64,000 nt of DNA from Eucalyptus grandis (GCF_016545825.1 NC_052613.1:36646790-36710789); one strand, 5' to 3'. Shown: positions 12,814-24,439, counted from the stretch's first letter. Numbers and translations are program-made. The notes: generated by a model not told the origin, from the letters alone.

Positions 12814-13250
12814 GTCCTATTTAGATCCATAAGAAGTAAGAACCTCGGTGACAAGTGATATTACTCATCGACTGCGAATGATTGACTACACAAGATTTAC
12901 TTGGATTGCTTTTCATGCTCATAAACACGAAGCAGTGCATTTGATCATGAAGTTTGCAAAACGAGTTCAAAATATAAAAAAGGTTAACAATGAAAATAGC
13001 TTTGAGCATAGATTTTGTGCTCCTTTCACTCCGCGACAAAATGGAGTTATGGAGAGAAACAAATTGTTCATGACAAGATGTTCTTGCACACTGTTACGCG
13101 GAAGTAGTCCCAAAGACATAGTAGAAACAATTTTCGCTTACTTAAATATATTTAGATGCATTTGCTATGTTCTTAAAACTACAAATTAATAATATTGGCA
13201 AGTTTGATCCCAGATTGAATGAAGGTTTATTCTTGGAATACTCGCAATCT
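12490..13250 (+). mobile_element. Decayed Copia (Sirevirus-like) protease/integrase remnant
   Basis: Plus-strand reading shows the region between protease and integrase (LVKGLNHNLLSIS at about 12600-12640), then integrase core pieces DYTRFTWI and FAKRVQN, and the conserved PRQNGVMERN (usually PQQNGVVERK). Stops, frame changes and a (TA)n expansion at about 12779-12812 break it up. Its right end runs directly into the 3' flank of PR-4 copy B. Related but shorter remnants lie at about 28.1-28.35 and 37.94-38.2 kb, so the insertion predates some of the duplications. Confidence 0.75.
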
Positions 13251-13530
13251 AATTAGGGTTTAGATAGTGCAATTAACTGATTGAGGTCCCACCATTTCGT
13301 ATTGATAGTTACAACAAAAGGGCTTTTATTGGGGTCTGCGGAAGGACTTGGACATGTCGAACTGCACACATCTCTGTTGATCATTCAACACACAAAAATA
13401 AATTCACAATAATAATCGTTATTATTTCTTGATAAAAACTACTACTACAGAAGAAGTGATCATTTATTTTGCAACAAAGTCTAATTATTTTTTAGCACGA
13501 ACATGCGAAAACTAAAAACCGAGTGTGATT

Positions 13531-14098
13531 CACCACAATTAACGAACTTGTAGTTCACAATGTGGAGTACATGGTTATATTTGTTCCTGTCTGTGTCCGA
13601 TGGACGAAAGATGGTGTCATAGTCAGCCCTCTATCGCTACACTAGTTGACGATCCTTGCGATAATTTGGGCATTGATTTCGATGTTCGTGATCTGCGTGC
13701 CTCGGAAATTGAGTTAATATTTAGATTTCTCACCTCTTTTGGAAGTTCTCGAAATATATATGAGGTCTTAAAACACGGTTATAGGGCAAAAACGAGAAGG
13801 AGGTTTGAAATCCCTAAAGTTATCTTTTACCCTCAAGCATTTGCCACAAGCCTTTTGCATTTGAGGCCCAACCGGCCTGCAGAAAGGCGGTGCACCCGTA
13901 TTTCTGCCGCCAAGCCAATGGCTTGCTCATGTCCCATATCGAGCAATAAATAAACATTGACAGCATTCAAGTCCCATCTGTCTGCGTGGGCTTATAGTAG
14001 TGGTAGGTCACCCTCATATTGCTAGCGCTCCGAGCATTAATTGTGGAGATGGCAAGCCAAAGCAACGATCCCAAACAAAGGCCAGATCATCTCCCCAT
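13531..14098 (-). pseudogene. PR-4 copy B, decayed pseudogene
   Basis: Both exons are recognisable against copy A, with exon 1 at about 14098-13838 and exon 2 at about 13705-13531. The ATG at 14098-14096 is kept, but codon 4 is TGA after a small frame change. The FCGPVG region has a one-base insertion (GCAGAAAGGCGG for GCAGAAGGCGG), and the codons for DQCSNGGLD in exon 2 are cut by a deletion of about 9-11 bases. The splice sites still look usable. The 532-bp MITE at 14264 lies 166 bp upstream of the ATG and separates the TATA box (14150-14156) from the W-box region. It cannot make a barwin domain. Confidence 0.9.
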
Positions 14099-14263
14099 GA
14101 AGAGTGGTTGTTTTCGCCTTGCAAGGAGATAAGCGAGAGAGCATAAAAGATTTATAGGAGAGGAGGAATGCGAAATTACGATTTCGCCCTTTTAAGATTG
14201 GATGAATCATTTGATAAATTTTCTTGCGTATTGACTTGGAACTTGACTGAAGGGTTAACTATA

Positions 14264-14795
14264 GGGAAAATGTCACAAATGGTCCCTGGACTTCTACTTA
14301 ATGTGCAATCTTATCCATGAGCTTTCGATTTGCTCAATTTGATCCATAAACTATCGATAAATGTCCGATCTAGTCCCTAACTATTTGAAAATTGACCAAT
14401 TTCGTCATTCCGTTAGTTAAAGTTAACGGAATTGGACATTTTGGTCTTTTTTCTTTTTTTTCTTCTTCTTCTCTTTTCTCTCCGCCGGCCATGGCGGAGG
14501 GAAGCCGACATAGGCGAGGGCACTCCTCGCCCAACACCGACGAGGGCTACCCTCACCCGATATTGACGAGGGCCGCCCTAGCCAGCCCAGGGTCGCTCTT
14601 CCCTTCGCCATGGTCGGTGGAGGAAAGAGAGAAGAAAAGAAAAAGAAGGAAAAACAGTCATCACTTAACAGTTTGAACAGAAAGACTAGATCGGACATTT
14701 ATCGATAGTTTATGGACCAAATTGAACAAATTGAAAGCTTAGGGATGAGATTGCACATTAAGTAGAAGTTCAAGGACTATTTGTGACATTTTCCT
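14264..14795. mobile_element. 532-bp Mutator-type MITE with perfect 9-bp TSD
   Basis: The terminal inverted repeats start GGGAAAATGTCACAAAT on the left and, read inward from the right, AGGAAAATGTCACAAAT; similarity between the two arms continues for well over 100 bp. The flanking direct repeat is TTAACTATA at 14255-14263 and 14796-14804. Nine-base duplications are the hallmark of Mutator-like elements. The centre is GC-rich (about 14480-14610) between pyrimidine- and purine-rich arms, and it has no transposase. It sits in the promoter region of PR-4 copy B. Confidence 0.92.
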
Positions 14796-14804
14796 TTAAC
14801 TATA

Positions 14805-15758
14805 TGTGGATCCTGCTTCTTGAGTATTTTTTTTTTAAAATGGAAAAATAATTTAGGAGAAATAAAGGTAGGGAAGCAAGCACTTAAACTCTCATTTGTG
14901 GTGTTTCAATCCTTTGAATTAAGTACATCTTGATTGGAACCTTAAAGCACCTTATCTCATAAGATGATCAACAACCTACCATGAGTAAATATGAAAACGA
15001 AAGAAAGAAAATGTATACGCTTGTTGCCTCAATGGTTTGACTCAATTCTAATGTAATCTAATGCATGACCACAACCTCAACACGTACAAAAAGGAATTGT
15101 AAAGTTTGCTAGAATTATATTTCTATTAGTGCCAAGGAATGCAACCAGATTGACACCATAGAATGTTTGACTTTTCAGTCTATTAAGATTGGAGAGTCAA
15201 AAAATGGGGCACGACTTTTCAGTCTAATAAGATTGGAGATTCAAAAATAGGGCACACTATGAATTTTGTGACGGCTCGCAACTAATGGGGGTGGCCGTCG
15301 TACGATAACTTTTCTCTGGTGGTATTTAGCTAAAAGTAATAATTGAGTATTTAGTTTTCTACTTTTGGGTCATACGATAATGAATAATACTCATAGAGAT
15401 CAATTGCTCTTTTGGCTAATGAAATCAATTTATGTATGTCTCTGATATAGTAGCACATTGCACTCCATGCGCCCATATGGGTTCATTTTAAGAATGACTT
15501 AACAAATTAGTAAAAATAATTAGCATGAGTTTATATTTCAAAGATAAATGCGACCAACCCTCAAATAAGTTTCTTAATGAGAAAGGCAAAATGCAAGAAT
15601 AAGGATGCGACCACAAAAAAAAAAAAAAAAAGAGGGTACAAAGACCCATTGGATAGATAAAGGCAGCATGCGCGGTGTTTGTGGACTATCGATATCAGAT
15701 TGTACGAATTTTACTTTTGAATTATCCCTAGACTAAACTCGAATACAACCCATAAATC
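14805..15758. repeat. Promoter-side repeat block, unit B
   Basis: Similar over about 800 bp to the orphan block at 21640-22660; for example, the phrases around GGTCATACGATAATG (about 15370 and 22205) and AAAGACCCATTGGAT (about 15642 and 22532) are shared in order. A short local duplication is visible at 15170-15245 (two ACTTTTCAGTCTA words). No gene is seen. Confidence 0.65.
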
Positions 15759-17490
15759 TTGTGTTCGGACGCCGAGATACTCAATAGCCATTAACGGTGA
15801 CCTCCATGGTTTCTTTCCGGGAGGGCGAGGCACAGGAGATCCCATGTCCCCATACCTATTTACCTTAGTAATGGAAGTATTCCCGGAGTGTTGGCATGAT
15901 GACCGACTTCAAAAAAAACCGGTTCGATTGTCTCATTTGTTCTTTGCCGACGACGTCTTCCTTTTTCTGCCAAGCGGACTGCTCTTCGGTGTCCATGTTA
16001 AAGAGAAGCCTTGACATCTTCTCCTCTTGGAGTGGTCTCTTTCCAAATAAAAGTAAGAGCGAGATCTTTAAAGGTGACTCCATTTGGAATAGAATCCTCA
16101 GGACATTCGGATTTCAAGAAGGTAAGCTCCCTGTCCGGTACTTGGGAGTCCCTATTATTTCCTCTAGGCTGAATAAAATTGACTGCATTGTCTTGACGGA
16201 TCGTATCATCTAGAATCCAATCTTGGGCTCATCGATTCTTATCATTTTGGGTAGATTACAACTTATCCGATCGGTGCTTCATGCCATCCAATCTTTTCGG
16301 ACAAGTGTATTTACTCTTCCTTCTTCGGTGATAGTTAATATTGAACGAATCATGAGACAGTTTCTATGGAAAGGAACCGCCCTTGGCCGAGGTGGAGCTA
16401 AGGTTGCATGGGAAGATGTTTGTCTTCCAAAAACTGAAGGTGGTTTGGATATTCGGAACCTCAAGGATTGCAACAAAGCTTCAATGGTAAAATTTATATG
16501 GATCCTCTTCTCTGATAGGGAATCCTATGGTGTCGATGGATCCATTCCATCTTCTTAGCTAAGAAGAATTTCTGGATTGCGTCTCAACCCAAAACATGCT
16601 CCTGGTCTTGGAAAAAAAATTCTCTAGCTTAGAAGTAATTTCCGAAGCTCCTTTAGATGGAAGGTTGGAAACGGTTTCTCTGTGTCCTTATGGCATGATT
16701 ATTGGCTGCCGTGTGGCCCTCTTGATGCATTCGTGCCTCCATCGTTCAAAAGCTTTCCCCGATCATGCCGTTGAATGGGGTATATCTCTTATTCACTCCG
16801 CCATCCGTCGGGTTCCTCGGCCCTTCAAGGAGTTCTTGGGACAAGATGGGGTATATCTCTTCCAGTCATGCTTCTATCCTGAACGTTGACTTCAATGTGT
16901 GTGCATTTTGCAGCGAAGTCCTTGATTCGAGAGACCATCCGGATGTCGCATCTCGGCTTCCTTGGTTCACACACCTTCGGAAAAATCATGGAACTAGTTC
17001 CTAGCCGGTAAAATACAACCCATATGCAATCCTAACCCTTGTGGTCCTCCCCAAATCTATTCTTTGGCTTATTGTGAAGAATAGAGTCATGCTTCTATCC
17101 TATGGTCGTATTGACTTCAATGTGTGTGCATTTTGCAGCGAAGTCCTTGATTCGAGAGACCATCTTTTTTCGGATGTCGCATCTCGGCTTCCATATATCC
17201 CTTGTGGGGCTCGAAAATCACCTTATTAAGGTGGTTAGAGACAAAGATAAGTGGATCCGATCCTTAGACACTACTTGCTGTCTCTCATTTCCATTCTGCA
17301 TTTTGAGGTTGACGACTGGAACGGTGGTTCCATCCTTCGGCGGTGCTCCTAGTTGTTCTTCGTGTTTTTCCAGCGGGTTAATGCCCTTGTCCTTTTCACG
17401 GTTCCCCTTCACTTTTGCCAATCGGCTAAGAAATCCAAATTTTGTCCAAGCTCTATAAAATTATTACCTTTACCAAAAAAAAAAAAAAAA
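15759..17490 (+). mobile_element. 5'-truncated LINE (non-LTR retrotransposon) with poly(A) and TSD
   Basis: Plus-strand frames give reverse transcriptase pieces: PMSPYLFTLVME, HLFFADDVF (the FADD active-site motif near 15955), PNKSKSEIF, RYLGVPI, and the thumb region GRLQLIRSVL to KVAWEDVCLPK, then a zf-RVT-like end (NVCAFCSEVLDSRDH). Several frameshifts and stops make it dead. It ends in 16 A residues (17475-17490). The direct repeat TACAACCCATAAATC stands at 15744-15758 and 17491-17505, as expected for target-primed insertion. A stretch of about 95 bp from 16867 is repeated from 17088, an internal tandem duplication of about 221 bp. Confidence 0.9.
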
Positions 17491-17505
17491 TACAACCCAT
17501 AAATC

Positions 17506-18078
17506 CTCCCCAAATCTATCAAGGCCTTATATATAATTAAGAACCCAAAACCCGTCATAATACTTTATAACTAAACAAACATCTCACGTTAAAAACACAA
17601 TAATCCACATTGAATATGCAAATACCCCAATTAATTCAAAACCCATGCATTGAAGGTCACCAATAAAATTGCAAAAAATAAGATTAGAAAACCGTGAAAC
17701 GTACCGACCGTAAAATGAGGATCCGTGCTTGAAATTTTGTTACGGGTCGACAAGATTATATAAGTAATATCAACGTTCTTTTCAATTTGTATATTCAACA
17801 TTATTTAGATTATAATTGGGGTTTAGATAGTGGCATTGCTTACTGATTGATTGATTCTTACCATTCCCTTTTGATAGTTGTCTGTGGAAGAGCCTGCAAA
17901 CAATTCCCACCCGCATCCCGTCTGTTTGATCATTCCTTCCACAACAGTAGATTCACAATAATAATTCGTTATTATTTCGTAACGACAACTTCCATCGCAG
18001 AAAAAGTCATCATTGTTTCTCAACAAAGCCTTATGATTTCTGGACACGAACATATGAAAATTAGGAACCAAGTGCAAT
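17506..18078. repeat. 3'-flank block of PR-4 unit C
   Basis: Similar in order to the flanks of units A and D: CATCTCACGTTAAAAACACAA (about 17580), AAAACCCATGCATTGAAGG (about 17638) and the TTACGGGTCGACAAGATTATAT phrase (about 17740). No gene is seen. Confidence 0.6.
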
Positions 18079-18465
18079 TTAGTCGCCACAGTCAACGAAC
18101 TCGTAGTTCACATTGAGGTGTCCTTGATTATATCCATTTTCGTCTGTATCCAATGGGCGGAAGATGGTGTCATAGTCCAGATCGAGCCCTCCATTGCTAC
18201 ACTGGTCGACGACCCTCGCAATAATTTGCACATTGGTCCCAGTGTTCGTGATCTGCGTGCAGTGGAACTTGAGTTAATGATCCGATATCTCACCTCTTTA
18301 TGACTTGCCCAAAATGGATATGAGGTCTTAAAACAAAGTTATAGAGCAAAAGTTATAGGAGGTCTTAAAACAAGGAAGGTTTGAAATTTCTAAAGTTTTC
18401 TTTTACCCTCAGGCATTTGCCACAAGCCTCTTGCCCTTGAGGCCCAACCAGCCCGCAGAAGGCGG
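18079..18465 (-). pseudogene. PR-4 copy C, deleted through exon 1 and core promoter
   Basis: Exon 2 (18252-18079) is fully open and would encode the last 57 residues ending VDCGD-stop, with both cysteines. Exon 1 keeps only its last 16-17 codons, up to about 18465 (the FCG part of the barwin domain). The sequence then jumps straight to TAGGATGAGGGATTTGACG, which in copy A lies about 110 bp upstream of the ATG. One deletion of about 320 bp thus removed the signal peptide, the N-terminal half of the barwin domain, the ATG and the TATA box. The near absence of homology at the join suggests end joining. Confidence 0.9.
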
Positions 18466-20030
18466 TAGGATGAGGGATTTGACGAATTTGCTTGAGTCTT
18501 GAGGGGCGACTACGTGTGGGTCCTTCTTCCTTGTTTTTAATGTTTATCTCATTTGACCGCCGCCCTGTGCAATAAAAAGAAGTATTTCATTTTTCTTTAA
18601 TTTTGTAAAATGAGTGACTATTCTAGGAGAAATAGAGGTTCAGCACTTAATTATAATTTGTGATGTTAAACTTCATTCCTTTGAATTAAGCATATCATGA
18701 TTGTACCCTTAAGCACTTTCTCCCAGCACGTTGCCTCAAGGGCTTTACTCAATTTGAATTTTAAACAGCTGTAAAAATAATCTAGAACTTGATACATGAT
18801 TAGAATTATAGCAGGTGGAAAAATAATTTTAGAATTTGCTAGGAATTTAGTTTATCTCTTCAACCCTGGAAATGCAATGAGATTTAGCACTAAAGCATGT
18901 CTGCCTCTTCAGTGGATTAAGACTGGAGGGTAAAAAAATGGGGAAATTCGTTATGAACTTTTGTGACGTCTCGAAACTCGAAATTTAAACTTGTTGATTA
19001 GTCGTCGTTTTAGAATATTCTCGGAGAAGCAAAAAACTAAGCTTTAAAATCACGAGAGTGGATCACTTGAGGATTTAACGGAATTGAATAGTTAGAAGTT
19101 AGAATGAGTCAACTTTTGATTTTCGTGGCATTCTCAAAGTGTCGGCTCCGTCAATCGGGGCTTGGTTTATTTGGTAGAATCTTTCCATGAGACTACAATA
19201 GAATAATAGGTATGCAAAGGCTCGCATTACATGGTAAATTTTAGGAATTCATGAGATAGCAAGTTTGTCATAACTTTCAGAGTAAACTCTTTTAGAACTG
19301 ATGTGCCCGCCTCTATATAACTCTCCATCTCTGTTCCTTGACTGTGGAAAAGGAGGAACGTAGAGGATTAAAGCTGAGCCGATCTCCATGATGGTTGGTT
19401 CACTGGAGAGTTTCTTGGATATTCCATAGAAACTTAGGGTTTCTTTGTCGCTAGTTTGGAAGGGTAAAGTTGAAAATCGATGTGTAACCATCGAGTAATT
19501 AATGAAATTGGCAGATTAGACGGAGCAATAACATTGCCCCATGTATTTTAAATTACTAGCATTTTCTCAGCTTCGGTAGCCCTTAATCTCTTGGAGAACT
19601 TTGATCTTTCCCTTTATCACGACAGAGAAGGTACGAGTTTCAGTTCGTTTTTTGCAGAGCAAATGGCATGATAAGTGTTTAACGTTTGTCCTAATCAAAT
19701 TTGAGGGTGAAGAAGAGACCAAGATGAAGAGCAAACACGAAATAAAGGAGAAGAATAATATAGAATGGGTTAGGTATGAGTCAGGTCGAGTATTGGTAAA
19801 TAATATTATTTCACATAAAAATAAGTCAATGTAGGTTAAATGGGTCAATTTAAATCAAACTCATTTTTTACCCATACAATCCGACCTAACCTGCTTGTTT
19901 AACAAATCCGGTATGAACACACAAAATCTAATCGTTCACGGCTCGAGAAGAAAAAAAGACTAAGTGCAAAATGAAGAAAGTTAGGAAAGCGCAGACTTCA
20001 AGCGAATTGAAATGTGAGTACATCGTGGAA
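18466..20030. repeat. Promoter-side repeat block, unit C
   Basis: Collinear with units A and D: GGATTAAGACTGGAGGG (about 18912), TTGTGACGTCTCG (about 18960), then AGAATATTCTCGGAGAAGC (about 19012) and the stretch around 19310-19480 that matches 25070-25200. Similarity fades after about 20030. No gene is seen. Confidence 0.6.
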
Positions 20031-20580
20031 TCTAAATTATTTTCCATCGTGGTACACTGACATTGAACGCTGACAAATACCACAACCAGACAACAAGAGA
20101 AAAGATGAAAGGCAGGGCACATTAGATGTCAATTTATCTAACTCGATACCGGGACTTACACGGCATCAAATGCTGCATCCTACGGAAATCCTCAGGCTAC
20201 AATCATCTGAGTTCACATTATTGAGTAACTAGAAGTGCCGACAAGTCCCAATATCAAAGACTTACCATGCCACCAACAACAAGAACGAGATCACCGGAAG
20301 CACCAGCCTCGCCACGGTTCTCACGAGCTACAAGAATTCAATTAATTCCAAATGATCTGAAAAGTTTACTCATTTCTTCCTCACATCTTGTAATCGGAAG
20401 AAGCACTAGACTCTGTCCTTCATTCATTCAAGAATCATACACCCTTTGTCTATAAGATGGTAAATCTACTCCATATCAACTCGCCGGCCATATAATTAGA
20501 GACCAAGATGCAATTCGGGTACCAAGACTTGCTCATCACATACTTAACCTCAGAAAGGGAGGCAATCATCCATCGTCCCA

Positions 20581-20930
20581 TCAGAGGCTCGCGCTCGCCG
20601 GCTGCAGCTCCGGGACCACGTAATCCACCATGATCACGCCGTCCGAGTACTCCCTAACCTTCTCCTTGCGCGAATTCACGGCCTCCTCGTTGGCCGCCGC
20701 GGCCTCCATCTCCTCCACGCTCTTGAAAATCGCGAGCGAGGCGATCGAGAACCCCTTGGCCCGCGCCGGGAGAAGTTCTCCCCGCAGGTCACCTGCTCGA
20801 CCTTCGCAAACCCGTCCTTGATCCCCTGAATTACCCCCAAGACCTCGCCCTTCGCGGCGTCCCCTGCAGCAGGGCCTCCCTGGAGGACGAGTCGAACAAA
20901 GCCGTGTCGTGCTGCGGGAGCAATTACAAA
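20581..20930 (-). pseudogene. Stress-responsive A/B-barrel (UP3-like) gene fragment, frameshifted
   Basis: Minus-strand reading gives GVIQGIKDGFAKVEQVTCG, then ENFS, then after a one-base shift near 20769 the frame AKGFSIASLAIFKSVEEM, EKVREYSDGVIMVDYVVP and a stop at 20583-20581. These are motifs of the dimeric A/B-barrel (Dabb) domain found in Arabidopsis UP3-type stress proteins. Restoring the family motif ENFSPARAKGF needs one extra C, so either a real deletion or a sequencing error is present. The GC-rich sequence further upstream (about 20930-21140) could be a transit-peptide exon, but its frame does not join cleanly. It interrupts the PR-4 array between blocks C and X and is unlike its AT-rich surroundings. 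Most likely a broken gene fragment. Confidence 0.65.
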
Positions 20931-21639
20931 GGCGGGGAGGGGAGGCGCAGGAGGATAAGAGGAGAGGGAGGGCGATGACGACGTGGCGCCGGAAGTGCGG
21001 GAAGGAGGAGGCGAGCGTGCTGTCGTTGCCGTGGAGGCACCTGTGTTTGTGCGCGGTGTGTGGGTCTTCCCTCCGTGCTTGTCCCCTCCGTAACTCTCCC
21101 GAAGCCGGCAGTGTCCATGTTAATCTGTCCTAGACCAGCTTCTTCTTCTTCTTTTTTCACTTGTCTCTTCAAAGAGTTAGATAGAAATCTCTCCGATCAT
21201 AATCTTTTTTGTCTTTTTGTTCTTATTGGTCTCGTGATTTGATTAATTCTTTGCCAATTATTTCTTGTCTCTTTCGATTCTCCAACTGGGTGGTTGCTGG
21301 GGAATGTTTCCAACATTCACATCCATGAAATTGTGTCGTCAATGAAGCGGCGGATTGAAAAGAGTAATGAATCGTTCCTGTGTCTTTCTTCACCATTTAC
21401 CGAAAAGACCGCATATCGCCTCAACGATTCAGCGTTTTGGCGGTCAACATGACGCTACAGTATTAAATAATTGAATCAATATATTCACCAATATAAACAA
21501 GCAGAATTCTCTCTCTATATATCCATCGCTCCCGACTCAGAGACATTTGCAACTACATACAATTAGAAAGACACCAGCTTTTGCCTCACAAATGCCCATG
21601 ATTCCTAGGCTAAAGATGCCTGCTCCATCGAGACGCAAA

Positions 21640-22456
21640 ACTAATCTATATAAAATGATCCACAACCTACAATGAGTAAACGCAATAATGAACGAAAGAA
21701 AATACATTTAGCTCAACACATGTGCATGTTTCCTCAATGGCATGACTCAAGTTCAATTTAATTTAACATGTACTAAAGGAATTTTAAAATTTGCTCGTAT
21801 TATATTTTTATTAATTCCAAGAAATGCAACCAAACTAACCCTAATGAATGTTTGACTTTTCGGTTGATTAAGACTGAAGGGTCAAAAGTGGGGCAATGGC
21901 TATGAATTTTGTGGCGGCTCGGAACTCGACGAAATAACTTTGCCAGTTCGTCGGCCTTCCAGAAACTTTTTCGAAAGAAAATCTAAGCTTTTACAATCAC
22001 ATGAATGGGGGTGGCTTAAAATCGAGAGGGACACATCACATGACATTTTTCAAAATGAAAATGGTATGTTGCTTACCCAACGAATTCAGCCTTCATCATT
22101 TGAAATGTCAATTAGGGTTGTCCGGCCAATTGAGTCTGTGCAATAACTTTTCTTTGGCAATATTTAGCTAAAACTAATTATTGAATATTTAATTTTCTAC
22201 TTTGGGTCATACGATAATGTACAATACCCATAGAGATCAATTGCTTTTTTGGCTAATGAAATTAATTTAATTATGTCTCTGATATAGTAGCATATTGCAC
22301 TCCATGCGTGCATATAAGTTCATTATAAGAATGACTTAACAAATTAGCAAAAATAATTAGCATGAGTTTATAATTCAAAGATAAAATGCGACCAACTCTC
22401 AAATACGTTTCTTAATGAAAAAGGCAAAGCATTAACGCAGTGAAGTACAAAGTACA

Positions 22457-22493
<37 letters not shown>

Positions 22494-22670
22494 AACTACA
22501 AAGACCCTCCGACTACCACAAACAAAAAGTGCAAAGACCCATTGGATCGATAAAGGTGGCATGCGCCGTGCATTTGTTTTATCAATATCAGATTATATGA
22601 AATTTATTTTTGAATTATCCCTCGAAATGCTCGCACAACTAAAAAGTTAGTACTAAACTCATTTACAAAC
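21640..22670. repeat. Orphan promoter-side repeat block (unit X) without a PR-4 gene
   Basis: Collinear with unit B's block at 14940-15760 (shared words such as CCTCAATGG, AATGTTTGACTTTTC and TGGGTCATACGATAATG), so a seventh PR-4 unit once existed here. No barwin-coding sequence lies to its left; the UP3-like fragment is there instead. It contains a (TA)n tract at 22460-22491. It runs directly into the 3' flank of unit D at about 22672. Confidence 0.65.
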
Positions 22671-22671
22671 T

Positions 22672-23618
22672 GATATTTAAAGCTAACCCATCATACCATT
22701 CTATTTTGGTGGTAGATGAAAGGAAAAAATATAAAACAACAAAAAAAATTTTTTTTTTTACTTTATTACTCTTACATATCAAACTTGAATGAAAATAATA
22801 AAGGTATTATTGTGTATAGTCTAATGAAATTTACTTTCTAAATCAATTGATCACAAGTAATTATACCGTGTATTATAACCAAGTTGAGTCTGAGCTACTC
22901 GTATATAATTTGTGCCACGCGTTTGTAACTTGGCTCGGTTTTGGATAAACCAGGGCAACCCTTCTCAATTTTTCACCATTTCTCAGACTTGCTCCAAATC
23001 CATCACGGCTTTTGATATATATCCCCAAAGTCGGATCAGTAAAATACCCACCAACCCGACACCTAACATAATACTGTATAACTGAATAAATATCATACGT
23101 CAAAAACACAATAATCCACATCGCATATGCAAATACCCCAATTAATTCAAAACCCATGCATTTAAGGTCACCGATTAAAAAACACATAAAATCGCAAAAC
23201 ATAATATTAGAAAACCTTAACATCTACCGATCCTAAAATGAGCAGCCGGGCTTGAAATTTTTTTACGGGTTGACAAGATTATATAGTTAACGCCAATTTC
23301 CTTTTCAGCTTGTATATCCAATATTATTTAGCTTATAATTGGGGTTTGGACGGTGCCATCGACTGATTGATTCTCACCATTCCCTTTCGATAATTGTCTG
23401 TGGAAGGACCTGGAAATAGTTCTCGTCCAGCCACCCACATCTCGTCTGTTTCAACATTCATTCCAGAACAATAGATTCACAATAATAATTTTTTATTACT
23501 TCATAACGACAACTTCTATTACATAACGACGACTTCTATCACAGAAGAAGTGATCGTTTATTTCTCAACAAAGTCTTATTCTTTCTGGGCACAAGCATGC
23601 GAAAGGGACAGGTGCAAT
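22672..23618. repeat. 3'-flank block of PR-4 unit D
   Basis: Matches the flanks of units A and C, including AAACTTGAATGAAAATAATA (about 22782), AAAACCCATGCATTTAAGG (about 23150) and GGGGTTTGGACGGTGCC (about 23340). The region near 23410 preserves the empty target site of the hAT element found in unit A. No gene is seen. Confidence 0.6.
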
Positions 23619-24196
23619 TTAGTCACCACAATTGACGAACTCATAGTTCACATTGAGGTTTCCTTGGTTATAACCATTTCCGTCTGTGTCCAACGGACGG
23701 AAAATGGTGTCGTAGTCTAGATCGAGCCCTCCATTGCTGCACTGGTCGACAATCCTTGCGGTAATTTGCGTGTTGGTCCTGGTGTTTGTGATCTGCATTC
23801 AGAGGAAATTGAGTTAATAATCTGATCTCTCACCTCTTTAGAGTTGCTTGAAATACATGGGAAGCCCTAAAAACAAAGCTATAGGGAAAAAACAAAAGAA
23901 AGGTTAGAAGAAATCTCTAAAAATTTATCTTTTACCCTCAAGCATTTGCCACAAGACTCTTGCCCTTGAGGTCCGACGGGTCCACAGAAGGCCGTCCACC
24001 CGTACTTTTGCCGCCAGGCCAATGGCTTGCTTGCGTCCCAGGTCGAGCAGTATGCGCTCACGGCATTCAAGTCCCACCCGTTCTGCGCAGGGTTGTAGTA
24101 ATGGTACGTCGCCCTGACGTTGCTAGCGCTCTGAGCATTGGCTGTGGAGATGGCAAGGCAAAGCAACAACGCCAAACAAAGGCTAAATCTCCCCAT
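23619..24196 (-). CDS. PR4: PR-4 barwin-domain protein, copy D (intact)
   Basis: Exons 24196-23936 and 23792-23619 mirror copy A exactly in length (261 and 174 bp) and splice phase, giving 144 residues. A signal peptide (cleavage near TANA-QS) precedes a complete barwin domain with all six cysteines at the same places as copy A; there is no hevein domain. It differs from copy A at scattered residues, for example a G-R-F start for E-R-V, STWDAS for ATWDAN, WRQK for WRKK and YDTIF for YNTIF. As in the family, a secreted defence protein with possible RNase or antifungal activity is expected; that is inferred. Copies A and D are the only ones in the window able to make a whole protein. Confidence 0.95.
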
Positions 24197-24252
24197 GATT
24201 TCAGAAAGAGTGGTGGTTTTTGTGGTGCAGGAAGATGAGCAAGAGAGCATGA

Positions 24253-24350
24253 ATTTATAGGAGATGAGCAACACGATATTACGAAATGCCCTTGTGAGTT
24301 AGGATGAGGAATTTGATGAATTTGCTGGCGTCTTGACTTGGAACTTGACT
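24253..24350 (-). promoter_or_regulatory. Promoter of PR-4 copy D: TATA box and paired W-box cores
   Basis: TATAAAT on the minus strand (24259-24253) is 57 bp upstream of the ATG. Two TTGACT words (24333-24338 and 24345-24350, plus strand) stand 12 bp apart, as in copy A. The conserved spacing supports, but does not prove, WRKY-dependent defence induction. Confidence 0.55.
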
Positions 24351-24439
24351 TGAGGGGCAACGACGTGTGGATCCTTCTTCCTTTTTCCTAATGTTTATCT
24401 AATTAGACCGCAATGCCGTGGAATAAAAAAAGAAGTGTT

